Below, in pieces: positions 1 to 6,527 of a stretch of DNA of 7,840 nucleotides (positions are counted from its first letter, which is position 1; every line of letters starts with the position of its first letter). Origin of the DNA: Candidatus Cloacimonadota bacterium (lineage in GTDB: Bacteria > Cloacimonadota > Cloacimonadia > JGIOTU-2); the NCBI GenBank assembly GCA_011043895.1, contig DRBZ01000015.1, forward strand, positions 1-7,840, read 5' to 3'. The notes beneath the pieces are model-generated. The model worked only from the letters and a program-made list of their open reading frames with translations. It was not told the origin of the DNA and did no database searches. The translations under genes were made by a program, and so were the position numbers.

Positions 1-60
1 CATTTGTTACAACTTTTTCAAATCTCTTCTCTTTCCTGTTCCCTTCTTCACTTCCTTTAC

Positions 61-138
61 CTTGTTCCCAAAGCCCTTCTATCTTGTTCCGAATCCTTTA
101 TATCTTGCTCCCAAAGTCCTTCTGTCTTGTTCCCAAAC
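61..138. repeat. Degenerate 21-22 bp tandem repeat upstream of miaA
   Basis: Four units begin with CTTGTTCC or CTTGCTCC at 61, 83, 104 and 126, giving periods of 22, 21 and 22 bp. Units 1 and 3 match at most positions (CTTGYTCCCAAAGYCCTTCT), and unit 2 is diverged and one base shorter. A weaker fifth copy may start near 35 (CTGTTCCC). The last unit forms the left arm of the palindrome at 128-153. The plus strand here is strongly pyrimidine-rich with very few G. The periods are not multiples of three and all minus-strand frames soon hit stops, so this is not coding. Function unknown. Confidence 0.75.
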
Positions 139-153
139 CCCCGTTTGGGAACA
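128..153. repeat. Perfect 11-bp-arm palindrome (REP-like hairpin)
   Basis: TGTTCCCAAAC (128-138), a CCCC loop (139-142) and GTTTGGGAACA (143-153) form a perfect inverted repeat with a four-base loop. There is no T-run after it on either strand, so it is not a typical rho-independent terminator. It ends 20 bases before the miaA start codon. Its shape resembles short GTTCCCA...TGGGAAC palindromes dispersed in many environmental bacterial genomes; that comparison is from memory. It could be a REP-type element, an mRNA-stabilising hairpin or a protein-binding site. Confidence 0.8.
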
Positions 154-173
154 TATCCTAATAAGAATTAACT

Positions 174-1133
174 GTGGACAATAAAAAAAAATCACAAAAA
201 ATAATTGTTATCTGTGGCCCTACAGGGGTAGGAAAAACCGGATTATCTTTAAAACTTGCCCAACATTTCAACGGAGAAATAATTTCTGCTGATTCAAGAC
301 AGATATATAAGTATATGAATATCGGAACTGCAAAACCTACTCAAGACGAATTGAAAAAAATTCCACATCATCTGATTGATATCATATCTCCAGATGAAAA
401 ATTTACTGCTGGTTTATTTATTAAATCAGCTGATGCAAAAATCAAAGAGATCAACAATAAAAAGAAGGTTCCTTTTATTGTGGGGGGTACTGGATTCTAC
501 ATTTCTTCATTACTGCAAGGATTATGTAAAATCCCGGAAATCCCTAAAAAAATTCGATCTGACCTCAAGAAAGAAATTGTCGAATCAGGACTTTATACAT
601 TATACAAAGAGTTACAAAAAATTGATAAAATTGCTGCTAATAAAATAGAATCTAATGATGGAAACCGTATCATTAGAGCACTTGAAGTTTACAGATATAC
701 AGGAAAACCGATATCATATTATTGGCAAAGAGATTCTTATAAAAAACGATACAATGCATATACTATTTTACTGACAGAGGAGAGAGGAAAATTATATCAA
801 AGAATAAATTCCCGAGTTAATGAGATGCTCGAGAGTGGTTTATATGACGAATTTAAAGCATTGCTGCTAATGGGATATTCAAAGAACAGCCCAGGATTAA
901 ACTCCCTCGGGTATAAAGAATTTTTTGATTTTCAAGATGGTTTACATACGTGGATTGAAACAATAGATCTCATCAAACAACATATGAGGAATTATGCAAA
1001 AAGACAGCTTACGTGGTTCAGAAAGCAGGAAATCAATTTGACAATAAGCACCTCGAACCTTAGCTTATTTGATATAAAAAAACGTATTTTGGAGTTTCTG
1101 GGACACGATGAACCATGTTGCAATAGTAAATAA
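174..1133 (+). CDS. miaA: tRNA dimethylallyltransferase (MiaA)
   Basis: MiaA transfers the dimethylallyl group from DMAPP to N6 of A37 in tRNAs that read UNN codons, giving i6A37, often the substrate of MiaB; it acts in the cytoplasm. The 319-residue length is close to the family norm. Visible motifs are the P-loop GPTGVGKT (15-22), SADSRQIY (38-45) followed by IGTAKP (50-55), PHHLIDI (64-70), VGGTGFYI (103-110), NRIIRALEVYRYTGKP (164-179), NSLGYKEF (243-250) and AKRQLTWFRK (275-284). The start is GTG; an in-frame TAA at 162-164 excludes any longer form, and no earlier ATG exists. There is no clear Shine-Dalgarno. The 3' end overlaps the downstream isomerase gene by 26 bp, so this is the first visible gene of a three-gene operon. 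The N-terminus is lysine-rich (DNKKKSQK), as is common before the first strand of the P-loop fold. Confidence 0.97.
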   Translation: MDNKKKSQKIIVICGPTGVGKTGLSLKLAQHFNGEIISADSRQIYKYMNIGTAKPTQDELKKIPHHLIDIISPDEKFTAGLFIKSADAKIKEINNKKKVPFIVGGTGFYISSLLQGLCKIPEIPKKIRSDLKKEIVESGLYTLYKELQKIDKIAANKIESNDGNRIIRALEVYRYTGKPISYYWQRDSYKKRYNAYTILLTEERGKLYQRINSRVNEMLESGLYDEFKALLLMGYSKNSPGLNSLGYKEFFDFQDGLHTWIETIDLIKQHMRNYAKRQLTWFRKQEINLTISTSNLSLFDIKKRILEFLGHDEPCCNSK

Positions 1134-1962
1134 CTACAAGATCTTACGCAGCGATTATATGGCTGAGCTTTTTCAACTACTCAGAGAGAAGCATCTTAAC
1201 GAACCATCCAAGCAGATCAAAGAGACTGCAGTTAATAATTTGATCGACGCCTGGCTTCTTATGCAGGAGTGTAATAAACACGAAGTGATCGTCAATGATA
1301 GAGACGTTCACAAACTTTTTCAGGAGCTTCAAATTCAATATGATTCCCATGAGGATTTTATCAAAGATCTGGCTAAATATAATATTTCAGTTGATAAGCT
1401 TCTTGAGAACATTGCCAATGGTTTGAAAATCAAGAATTTCATTAAACAAAATTTTCTAGATTCAGTAAGTATAAAACCTGAATATATCAAAGAATACTAC
1501 GAGAATCACAAGGAACAGATTAAATATCCTGAACGTGCTCGGATTTGTCATATCCTTATCAGCAATAAGGATCCACATGCATTTTCCAAGCTTGAGGAAG
1601 TGAGTAATAAACTCTATGAGAATCATGATTTTTACGAACTTGCTATGATGTACTCAGAATGTCCAAGTGCCAAGAAAAATGGTGATCTCGGGTTTGTATC
1701 AAAGGGTGATCTCGTCGAAGAACTTGAGAATGTTATTTTTTCTATGAAACATGAAGAAGTTGCCGGTCCGATTTCTACAGATTTTGGATTTCATTTTGTT
1801 AAGTTACTGGAGAAAGAAGAAGCCAGAATACCAGCATTTGATGATATAAAAGACTCATTAAAGAAACAGCTCGAAAAGATTTCAGGAGAACTTGAATTAT
1901 TACACTTTATCAGGTCTTTACGTGAGCAGGCAACGATTGAGATATTCTACGAAAATCTATGA
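1108..1962 (+). CDS. Parvulin-type peptidyl-prolyl isomerase, no signal peptide (SurA/PpiC/NifM-like)
   Basis: Predicted cis-trans prolyl isomerase or chaperone of 284 residues. The N-terminal 1-125 is helical and resembles a SurA_N/NifM-like domain, opening with VAIVNNYKILRSDY, comparable to the VAxVNGxxIT start of mature SurA-type proteins. The parvulin core spans about 143-240: ARICHILI (144-151, first His 148), a Lys/Glu-rich helix, FYELAMMYSECPSAKKNGDLGFVSKGDL, then GPISTDFGFHFVKLLE (220-235, second conserved His 229). A helical tail follows. No signal peptide or membrane segment is visible, unlike periplasmic SurA/PrsA, which suggests a cytoplasmic protein. The ATG lies inside the 3' end of miaA in another frame. 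A later in-frame ATG at 1159 would remove the conserved opening, so 1108 is preferred. The stop overlaps the deoB start (ATGA), implying translational coupling. Its client proteins are unknown. Confidence 0.85.
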   Translation: MNHVAIVNNYKILRSDYMAELFQLLREKHLNEPSKQIKETAVNNLIDAWLLMQECNKHEVIVNDRDVHKLFQELQIQYDSHEDFIKDLAKYNISVDKLLENIANGLKIKNFIKQNFLDSVSIKPEYIKEYYENHKEQIKYPERARICHILISNKDPHAFSKLEEVSNKLYENHDFYELAMMYSECPSAKKNGDLGFVSKGDLVEELENVIFSMKHEEVAGPISTDFGFHFVKLLEKEEARIPAFDDIKDSLKKQLEKISGELELLHFIRSLREQATIEIFYENL

Positions 1963-3149
1963 AAATTCCCAGAGTAGTCCTCATCGTAATGGATGGCGTG
2001 GGAGTTGGTGAATTACCAGATGCTGATCAGTATCACGATTCTGGAAGTAATACATTAGCTAATCTTGCAATAAAAGTAGGTGGGATTAATCTTCCTGTTA
2101 TGAAATCTCTTGGACTGGGAAATATACTACAAATTGAAGGCATACCACCAGTTAAAAATCCCATAGGTGATTTCGGTAAAGCTGCAGAACGATCTGCCGG
2201 TAAAGATAGCACAACCGGTCACTGGGAGCTAATGGGGATTATCAACAAGCATCCATTTCCGACTTATCCGAACGGTTTTCCGAATGACATCATTTGTAAA
2301 TTCATTGCCCTTACCGGCTGCAAAGGCGTACTTGGCAATAAACCTGCCTCGGGAACAGAGATCATCAATGAGCTGGGTGAAGAACACCTGAGAACTCATT
2401 ATCCAATTGTGTACACCTCTGCTGACAGTGTTTTTCAGATTGCGACTCATGAGAAGATATATCCCGTTGATAAACTTTATAAGATGTGTGAAATTGTACG
2501 AGAGGAAATCCTTGTGGGGAAGAATAGCGTAGGTCGTGTTATTGCCAGACCTTTTATTGGAGCGAAAAATGGTGAGTTCACTCGCACAGGTGCACGAAAA
2601 GATTTTTCAGTAAAACCACCATCAAAAACCGTGCTTGATCTAATTTCAGAAAATAATATTCCTGTCATAGGTGTTGGTAAGATTGAGGATCTTTTTAATT
2701 TTCAGGGTATAACCGAATCTACACATACTCCTCATAATCCTGAGAGTATGGATAAAATTTTAGAATATTTCAAAGGTATCACACAAGGAGGATTAATTTT
2801 TGCAAATCTTTCTGATTTTGATACGCTGTGGGGTCATCGAAATAATTATAAAGATTTTGCAAAAGGGCTCAGAGCTTTTGATGCATGGTTACCTAAACTT
2901 ATGGATTTATTAAATAAGGATGATATTCTTATCATTACCGCTGATCATGGATGCGATCCTACAACGCCAAGTACGGATCACTCCCGTGAATACATTCCTA
3001 TATTGGTTTATGGGAAAAATATTCGGAGCGGTATCAATCTCGGTACAAGAAAAACCTATGCGGATGTAGGTGAAACAATCTGCGATATTTTTCATATCAA
3101 AGGGCTTGGAACCGGGAAAAGTTTCTGGAAAGAAATTTCGATTAAATAA
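1959..3149 (+). CDS. deoB: Phosphopentomutase (DeoB)
   Basis: Interconverts (deoxy)ribose 1-phosphate and (deoxy)ribose 5-phosphate, linking nucleoside phosphorolysis to the pentose phosphate pathway; a cytoplasmic, Mn-dependent enzyme of the alkaline phosphatase superfamily. Its 396 residues match the usual length. Motifs: MDGVGVGELPDA (11-22, metal ligand Asp12), GKDSTTGHWE (81-90), NKPASGTEII (127-136), YTSADSVFQIA (152-162, Asp156), RVIARPF (193-199), SDFDTLWGHR (285-294, Asp288 and His293), TADHGCDP (327-334, Asp329 and His330) and TDHSREYIP (339-347, His341). The predicted phosphoacceptor is Ser84, where Bacillus cereus DeoB has Thr85 by my recalled alignment; other DeoB proteins also appear to carry GKDS. 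The gene is coupled to the isomerase gene by a 4-bp overlap and has no Shine-Dalgarno of its own. No terminator is evident in the 67-bp gap after it. Confidence 0.97.
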   Translation: MKIPRVVLIVMDGVGVGELPDADQYHDSGSNTLANLAIKVGGINLPVMKSLGLGNILQIEGIPPVKNPIGDFGKAAERSAGKDSTTGHWELMGIINKHPFPTYPNGFPNDIICKFIALTGCKGVLGNKPASGTEIINELGEEHLRTHYPIVYTSADSVFQIATHEKIYPVDKLYKMCEIVREEILVGKNSVGRVIARPFIGAKNGEFTRTGARKDFSVKPPSKTVLDLISENNIPVIGVGKIEDLFNFQGITESTHTPHNPESMDKILEYFKGITQGGLIFANLSDFDTLWGHRNNYKDFAKGLRAFDAWLPKLMDLLNKDDILIITADHGCDPTTPSTDHSREYIPILVYGKNIRSGINLGTRKTYADVGETICDIFHIKGLGTGKSFWKEISIK

Positions 3150-3181
3150 TACCTTTCATGAAGATTTATCTCAAAAAAAAA

Positions 3182-3210
3182 TGGACAGAAGAATGCAGTA
3201 ATACTAGAAT
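3182..3210 (+). promoter_or_regulatory. Sigma70-like promoter for the lipoprotein gene
   Basis: A -35-like TGGACA (3182-3187) and a -10-like TAGAAT (3205-3210) are separated by exactly 17 bp; each matches the consensus at five of six positions. Six bases follow before the ATG at 3217, so a start seven bases past the -10 would be the A of the start codon. That gives no room for a ribosome binding site and predicts a leaderless or near-leaderless mRNA. It sits in the only gap between deoB and the next gene, where a new transcription unit is plausible. Confidence 0.5.
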
Positions 3211-3216
3211 ATACAC

Positions 3217-4527
3217 ATGAAATTTTTTTCTATAAAACGGGGGTGTGACATAAGGAAATATCTCTTTCTGTTGGCTGTGGTCTTTTTACTTTCAGCATGT
3301 ATTTTTGAATATACAGAAAATGAGGATAATGAGGAAGAACTTAACAAGATCAAAAATGTGATTCTGCAGATATTTGATGAATATACAATGTTCGATGTTG
3401 ATGGGATAATGGAGTACTTTAGCAACGATTTTCTGAATGATGGAGTGGATTATTTCGAGGAACGAAATCTCTGGTATGATCGTCTTGGGAAGGAAGTCGA
3501 AATCCTTTCATTTGCTTCGATTCAACTTCTTGGTGATTTTGCAGTAGTATCTTTCACAATAGACTGGGATGGGATAGTTTATTCTGTTCCCATCGACGGG
3601 ATGTTCACGGACCTGGTTTATTTAAAAAAATTCAGTAATACATGGAAAATCTATGGCAATCAGCAGCAATATCCCTCAGAATATTCAATTGCAATGGATA
3701 CCTATCCTGATGGTGCAAGTATATACTTGAATGGATTAAAACTCGACTATACAACTCCTTACACAATTCAAGATCTGTCAGCAGGAAATTATGTAATTGG
3801 AGTTTATCTAAAAGGATTCAATGAAATATGGGAAGAGTTATATGTGAATAGAGATACAACAATAATCTATTATCTTGAGGAACCAACCTATCCGACACCT
3901 GAGATTTTTATCGATTCACCCCAAAATGGAGATGTTATTTATGAAGATCAGTTCTTTCTGTCAGGGTATATTAATGAATTTTTGGGAGATTATGCTATCC
4001 TGAATATCAATGGAAATGAGCAGACTGTTAGTGTCGATGAATTTGGTGATTTCCATGAATATATAACCGTGTATGATGTGGTGAATGAATTATTCCTACG
4101 AGCAACAAACAGCTTTGGTAATACTGGAATTTCAGAAGATCTAACTGTATATTGGAGTGCGGAAGATCCAACACTTCAAATCGAACTGACCTGGAATACA
4201 GACAATACTGATGTTGATCTTCATGTATGGGATCCGTTTGGGAATTATTGCTTTTATGGAGATGTGTATGGCATTCCGGATGGACAGCTCCAAATAATGG
4301 ATGATGATGGCTATGGACCAGAAATCTTTTTACAACAACCTGTTAGTAGTGGAACCTGGCATGTAAAAGCTCATTTCTATGAGGGGTATAGCGAGATAAA
4401 TCCGACAACTGCAATGATAGAAATTATCTTGAGCAACACATCCTATTTCTATGGTCCTTACGAATTTACCGGCGATGGTGATGATGAGGGAGCCTGGTGG
4501 GATATTGGAGAGTTTGTTGTAGAGTAA
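3217..4527 (+). CDS. Multidomain lipoprotein: NTF2-like, PEGA, Ig-like and DUF2135/YfaP-like domains
   Basis: Predicted envelope lipoprotein of 436 residues, function unknown. The signal peptide has a basic start, a hydrophobic core (YLFLLAVVFLL) and a lipobox LSAC, with lipidated Cys28. An acidic linker (31-41) leads to a region resembling an NTF2/SnoaL-like fold (about 42-152; two helices, then strands ending NTWKIYGNQ). A PEGA-type domain follows (157-218: TYPDGASIYLNGLKLDYTTPYTIQDL, AGNYVIGVYLKGF), a surface-associated beta fold. Residues 227-313 look Ig-like (IDSPQNGDVIYEDQFFLSGYI...). The C-terminal 318-435 matches the DUF2135/YfaP pattern: LTWNTDNTDVDLHVWDPFG, then MDDDGYGPEIF and GTWHVKAHFYEGY. 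Only one ATG start fits the signal peptide, and no Shine-Dalgarno precedes it. The gene is probably transcribed from its own promoter and converges on lepA. Domain names come from pattern recognition; lipoprotein and PEGA are the firmest calls. Confidence 0.8.
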   Translation: MKFFSIKRGCDIRKYLFLLAVVFLLSACIFEYTENEDNEEELNKIKNVILQIFDEYTMFDVDGIMEYFSNDFLNDGVDYFEERNLWYDRLGKEVEILSFASIQLLGDFAVVSFTIDWDGIVYSVPIDGMFTDLVYLKKFSNTWKIYGNQQQYPSEYSIAMDTYPDGASIYLNGLKLDYTTPYTIQDLSAGNYVIGVYLKGFNEIWEELYVNRDTTIIYYLEEPTYPTPEIFIDSPQNGDVIYEDQFFLSGYINEFLGDYAILNINGNEQTVSVDEFGDFHEYITVYDVVNELFLRATNSFGNTGISEDLTVYWSAEDPTLQIELTWNTDNTDVDLHVWDPFGNYCFYGDVYGIPDGQLQIMDDDGYGPEIFLQQPVSSGTWHVKAHFYEGYSEINPTTAMIEIILSNTSYFYGPYEFTGDGDDEGAWWDIGEFVVE

Positions 4528-4570
4528 ATTTGAGGTTGGAAATTAAAAAATAGAAACTTTCTGTTGATTA

Positions 4571-4591
4571 TTTCTCTGTACTCTCTGTGGT
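4571..4591. repeat. CACAGAG-type short dispersed repeat between convergent genes
   Basis: Read on the minus strand this is ACCACAGAG, AGT, ACAGAGAAA, a two-unit version of a heptamer-phased CACAGAG motif that I recall being dispersed in intergenic DNA of many environmental bacteria. It lies eight bases beyond the lepA stop codon, in the 71-bp gap between the lipoprotein gene and lepA. No strong hairpin or T-run is linked to it, so it is not an obvious terminator. Whether it repeats elsewhere in this genome cannot be seen here. Confidence 0.35.
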
Positions 4592-4598
4592 AAGATTG

Positions 4599-6392
4599 TC
4601 AGCTTCTGTCAGCTTTCAGCACAGCAAGGAATGCTTCCTGTGGAATACTCACCTGACCGATCTCTTTCATCCTTTTTTTACCCTTCTTCTGCTTTTCCAA
4701 TAGTTTTCTTTTTCGTGTGATATCCCCCCCATAACATTTTGCGGTCACATTTTTACGCATAGCATTAATTGTACTTCGTGCAATTATTCTGCTGCCTATT
4801 GCTGCTTGAATGGCAACCTTAAAAAGATGCCGTGGAATGATGTTCGAAAGTTCTTCTGTAATACTTTTACCCCAGGCATACGCTTTATCTGCATGAGTCA
4901 TAAAGGACATCGAATCGACTCGATTGCCATTCACAAGAATATCTACTTTTACTACTTCGGATCTTCTATGTTCCTTATATTCATAATCAAAGGAGGCATA
5001 TCCTCGACTGACTGATTTTAGCTTATCATAAAAATCATAGAGGATCTCAATGAGAGGAAATTCATATTCGATACTGACACGGTCTTCATCAATATATTCC
5101 ATGTGTTTTTGAATACCCCTTCGTTCCTGAGCAAGTTGCATAATATTCCCGATATAATCGCTTGGCACAAGAATTTCACATGCCATGATCGGCTCTTCTA
5201 TATAATCGATATCAGCTTCATCTGGCATCTGTGAGGGATTGTCTATCTTCTTCACATCACCATTATTCATGATCACGTTGAAGATAACACTTGGAGTTGT
5301 AGATATTATAGGAATGTCGTATTCACGATTTATTCTCTCTTTAAAGATCTCAAGATGCAGCATACCCAGAAATCCACAGCGGAAACCAAATCCAAGGATT
5401 GCTGAATTTTCCGGTTCGTACGCAAAGGATGAATCGTTCAACTGGAACTTTGCAAGAGCATCGCGTAGATTATTATAATCATCACCATCCAGCGGATAGA
5501 TACCACTGAAAACCATTGGTTTAGGATTTTTGAAACCAGGAAGCGGTTTTGATGCAGGATTCTTAGCCAGTGTAAGGGTATCGCCAACTTTTGCTTCCCG
5601 CACCCCCTTTATGCCGGCAATAATATAACCAACCTCACCAAATTCGAGTTTTTTACATTGTTCCATTTTCATTGAGAAATAACCGATGTCTTCGATCTCA
5701 TATTTTTTCTTGGTGGAGAAAAACATGATCTCATCACCTCGCTTGAGACAACCGTCGAACAATCGGATGTGCACAACCACACCACGATATTGATTATATT
5801 GAGAATCAAAGATCAGCGCGCGTGTTTCATTAATGTTCGAAGATGGGGGAGGAACTTTCTTTATGACTTCTTTAAGAATCTCTTCTGCACCAGTTCCCAC
5901 TTTTGCACTTGTTGCAAGAACTTCACCCTCATCTACTCCAAGCAGATTTGCCAATTCATGAATTCTTCTTTCAATATTTGCTGCAGGCAAGTCGATCTTA
6001 TTAATTACAGGGATGATTTCAAGATTATAATCAAGAGCAATGTAGAGATTGCTAAGAGTCTGGGCTTCTATGCCTTGTGTTGCATCAACAAGGAGGATGG
6101 CACCTTCACATGATGCAATACTTCGAGAAACTTCATAGGAAAAATCAACATGACCAGGAGTATCAATAAGGTTAAGAATATACTCTTTTCCTTCATAGGT
6201 ATATTTCATGCGTATCGGATGAGCTTTGATAGTTATTCCACGCTCTCGCTCAAGGTCCATATCATCCAGGATTTGATCAACTGTATGCTTTTCGACTGTC
6301 TTGGTAATTTCAAGAAATCTGTCAGCCAGGGTTGATTTTCCGTGGTCGATATGAGCGATTATACAGAAGTTTCTTATAGTATCTCTTGTCAT
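4599..6392 (-). CDS. lepA: Elongation factor 4 (LepA), ribosome-associated GTPase
   Basis: LepA/EF4 is a translational GTPase that binds ribosomes and is implicated in back-translocation and 30S biogenesis. From this start it has 597 residues, the usual length. The G domain shows AHIDHGKST (13-21), RGITIKA (51-57), DTPGHVDF (77-84, catalytic His81), NKID (131-134) and SAK (162-164). EF-G-like domains II, III and V follow (GFGFRCGFLGMLHLEIFKERI marks domain III). The LepA-specific C-terminal domain ends with YGGDITRKRKLLEKQKKGKKR and IPQEAFLAVLKADRS. The frame stays open upstream to an ATG at 6455 and a TTG at 6458, adding 21 or 22 residues rich in Lys; I reject these because the family begins only a few residues before IRNFCIIAHIDHGKST. 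No start has a good Shine-Dalgarno. The gene is divergent from the T9SS cargo gene and convergent with the lipoprotein gene. Confidence 0.96.
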   Translation of the reverse strand: MTRDTIRNFCIIAHIDHGKSTLADRFLEITKTVEKHTVDQILDDMDLERERGITIKAHPIRMKYTYEGKEYILNLIDTPGHVDFSYEVSRSIASCEGAILLVDATQGIEAQTLSNLYIALDYNLEIIPVINKIDLPAANIERRIHELANLLGVDEGEVLATSAKVGTGAEEILKEVIKKVPPPSSNINETRALIFDSQYNQYRGVVVHIRLFDGCLKRGDEIMFFSTKKKYEIEDIGYFSMKMEQCKKLEFGEVGYIIAGIKGVREAKVGDTLTLAKNPASKPLPGFKNPKPMVFSGIYPLDGDDYNNLRDALAKFQLNDSSFAYEPENSAILGFGFRCGFLGMLHLEIFKERINREYDIPIISTTPSVIFNVIMNNGDVKKIDNPSQMPDEADIDYIEEPIMACEILVPSDYIGNIMQLAQERRGIQKHMEYIDEDRVSIEYEFPLIEILYDFYDKLKSVSRGYASFDYEYKEHRRSEVVKVDILVNGNRVDSMSFMTHADKAYAWGKSITEELSNIIPRHLFKVAIQAAIGSRIIARSTINAMRKNVTAKCYGGDITRKRKLLEKQKKGKKRMKEIGQVSIPQEAFLAVLKADRS

Positions 6393-6394
6393 AA

Positions 6395-6408
6395 TTGTGA
6401 GCTCACAA
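6395..6408. promoter_or_regulatory. Perfect 14-bp palindrome just upstream of the lepA start
   Basis: TTGTGAGCTCACAA is a perfect palindrome ending two bases before the preferred lepA ATG (6392). It could be an operator or fold into a small hairpin over the translation start. It superficially resembles LacI-family or CRP half-sites, but the half-site spacing is wrong for either. No regulator gene lies nearby. Chance is a real possibility, and if lepA starts at 6455 or 6458 this is simply coding sequence. Confidence 0.3.
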
Positions 6409-6472
6409 ACTTTCGTTTTCTTTGTGTCAATCTTTTCTCTTGACAGTTTTTTCATCAAGATAAAAAAAAATG

Positions 6473-6514
6473 TTGACGTAGATTTTGCAGCTTTGCTTAA
6501 ATATTCTATATTTA
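6473..6514 (+). promoter_or_regulatory. Candidate promoter region for the T9SS cargo gene
   Basis: Two overlapping readings exist. One is sigma70-like: TTGACG (6473-6478), 18 bp, TTAAAT (6497-6502). The other fits the Bacteroidetes -33/-7 pattern: TTTG (6484-6487), 19 bp, TATATTTA (6507-6514), with seven of eight fixed or free positions satisfied against TAnnTTTG. Either gives a leader of about 100 bases before the ATG at 6623. The region between lepA and the cargo gene is AT-rich, so chance matches are likely, and a lepA promoter must also lie around here. Confidence 0.35.
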
Positions 6515-6527
6515 TAGAGGTTTAGAT

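Noticed and set aside
128..153. Hairpin as a rho-independent terminator of a gene to the left
   Set aside because: The stem is strong, but neither flank carries a T-run on its downstream side, and no coding sequence is visible in 1-127.
61..153. Short CRISPR array
   Set aside because: Units are 21-22 bp, contiguous and degenerate, with no separate unique spacers and no cas genes nearby.
162..173. Leaderless promoter for miaA
   Set aside because: A -10-like AAGAAT occurs at 163-168, but no -35-like hexamer is found at the required distance inside the GC-rich palindrome.
376..648. 90-residue ORF inside miaA on the plus strand
   Set aside because: It overlaps the firmly identified miaA frame, has no domain and looks like a composition shadow.
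2229..2450. Minus-strand ORFs inside deoB (also 2477-2668 and 2910-3095)
   Set aside because: They are antisense to well-conserved deoB codons, with no family resemblance or ribosome binding site.
4541..4562. Weak terminator for lepA (minus strand AGAAAGTTTCT followed by ATTTTTTAATTT)
   Set aside because: The stem would be only four base pairs around a three-base loop with no GC core, too weak to call.
5769..6113. 114-residue plus-strand ORF antisense to lepA
   Set aside because: It lies opposite conserved LepA G-domain codons; its cysteine- and phenylalanine-rich translation is typical of an antisense shadow.
6395..6408. lac operator-like or CRP site
   Set aside because: TTGTGAGCTCACAA resembles the symmetric lac operator and TGTGA/TCACA half-sites, but the centre is two bases shorter than the symmetric lac operator and the CRP spacer should be six bases, not two.
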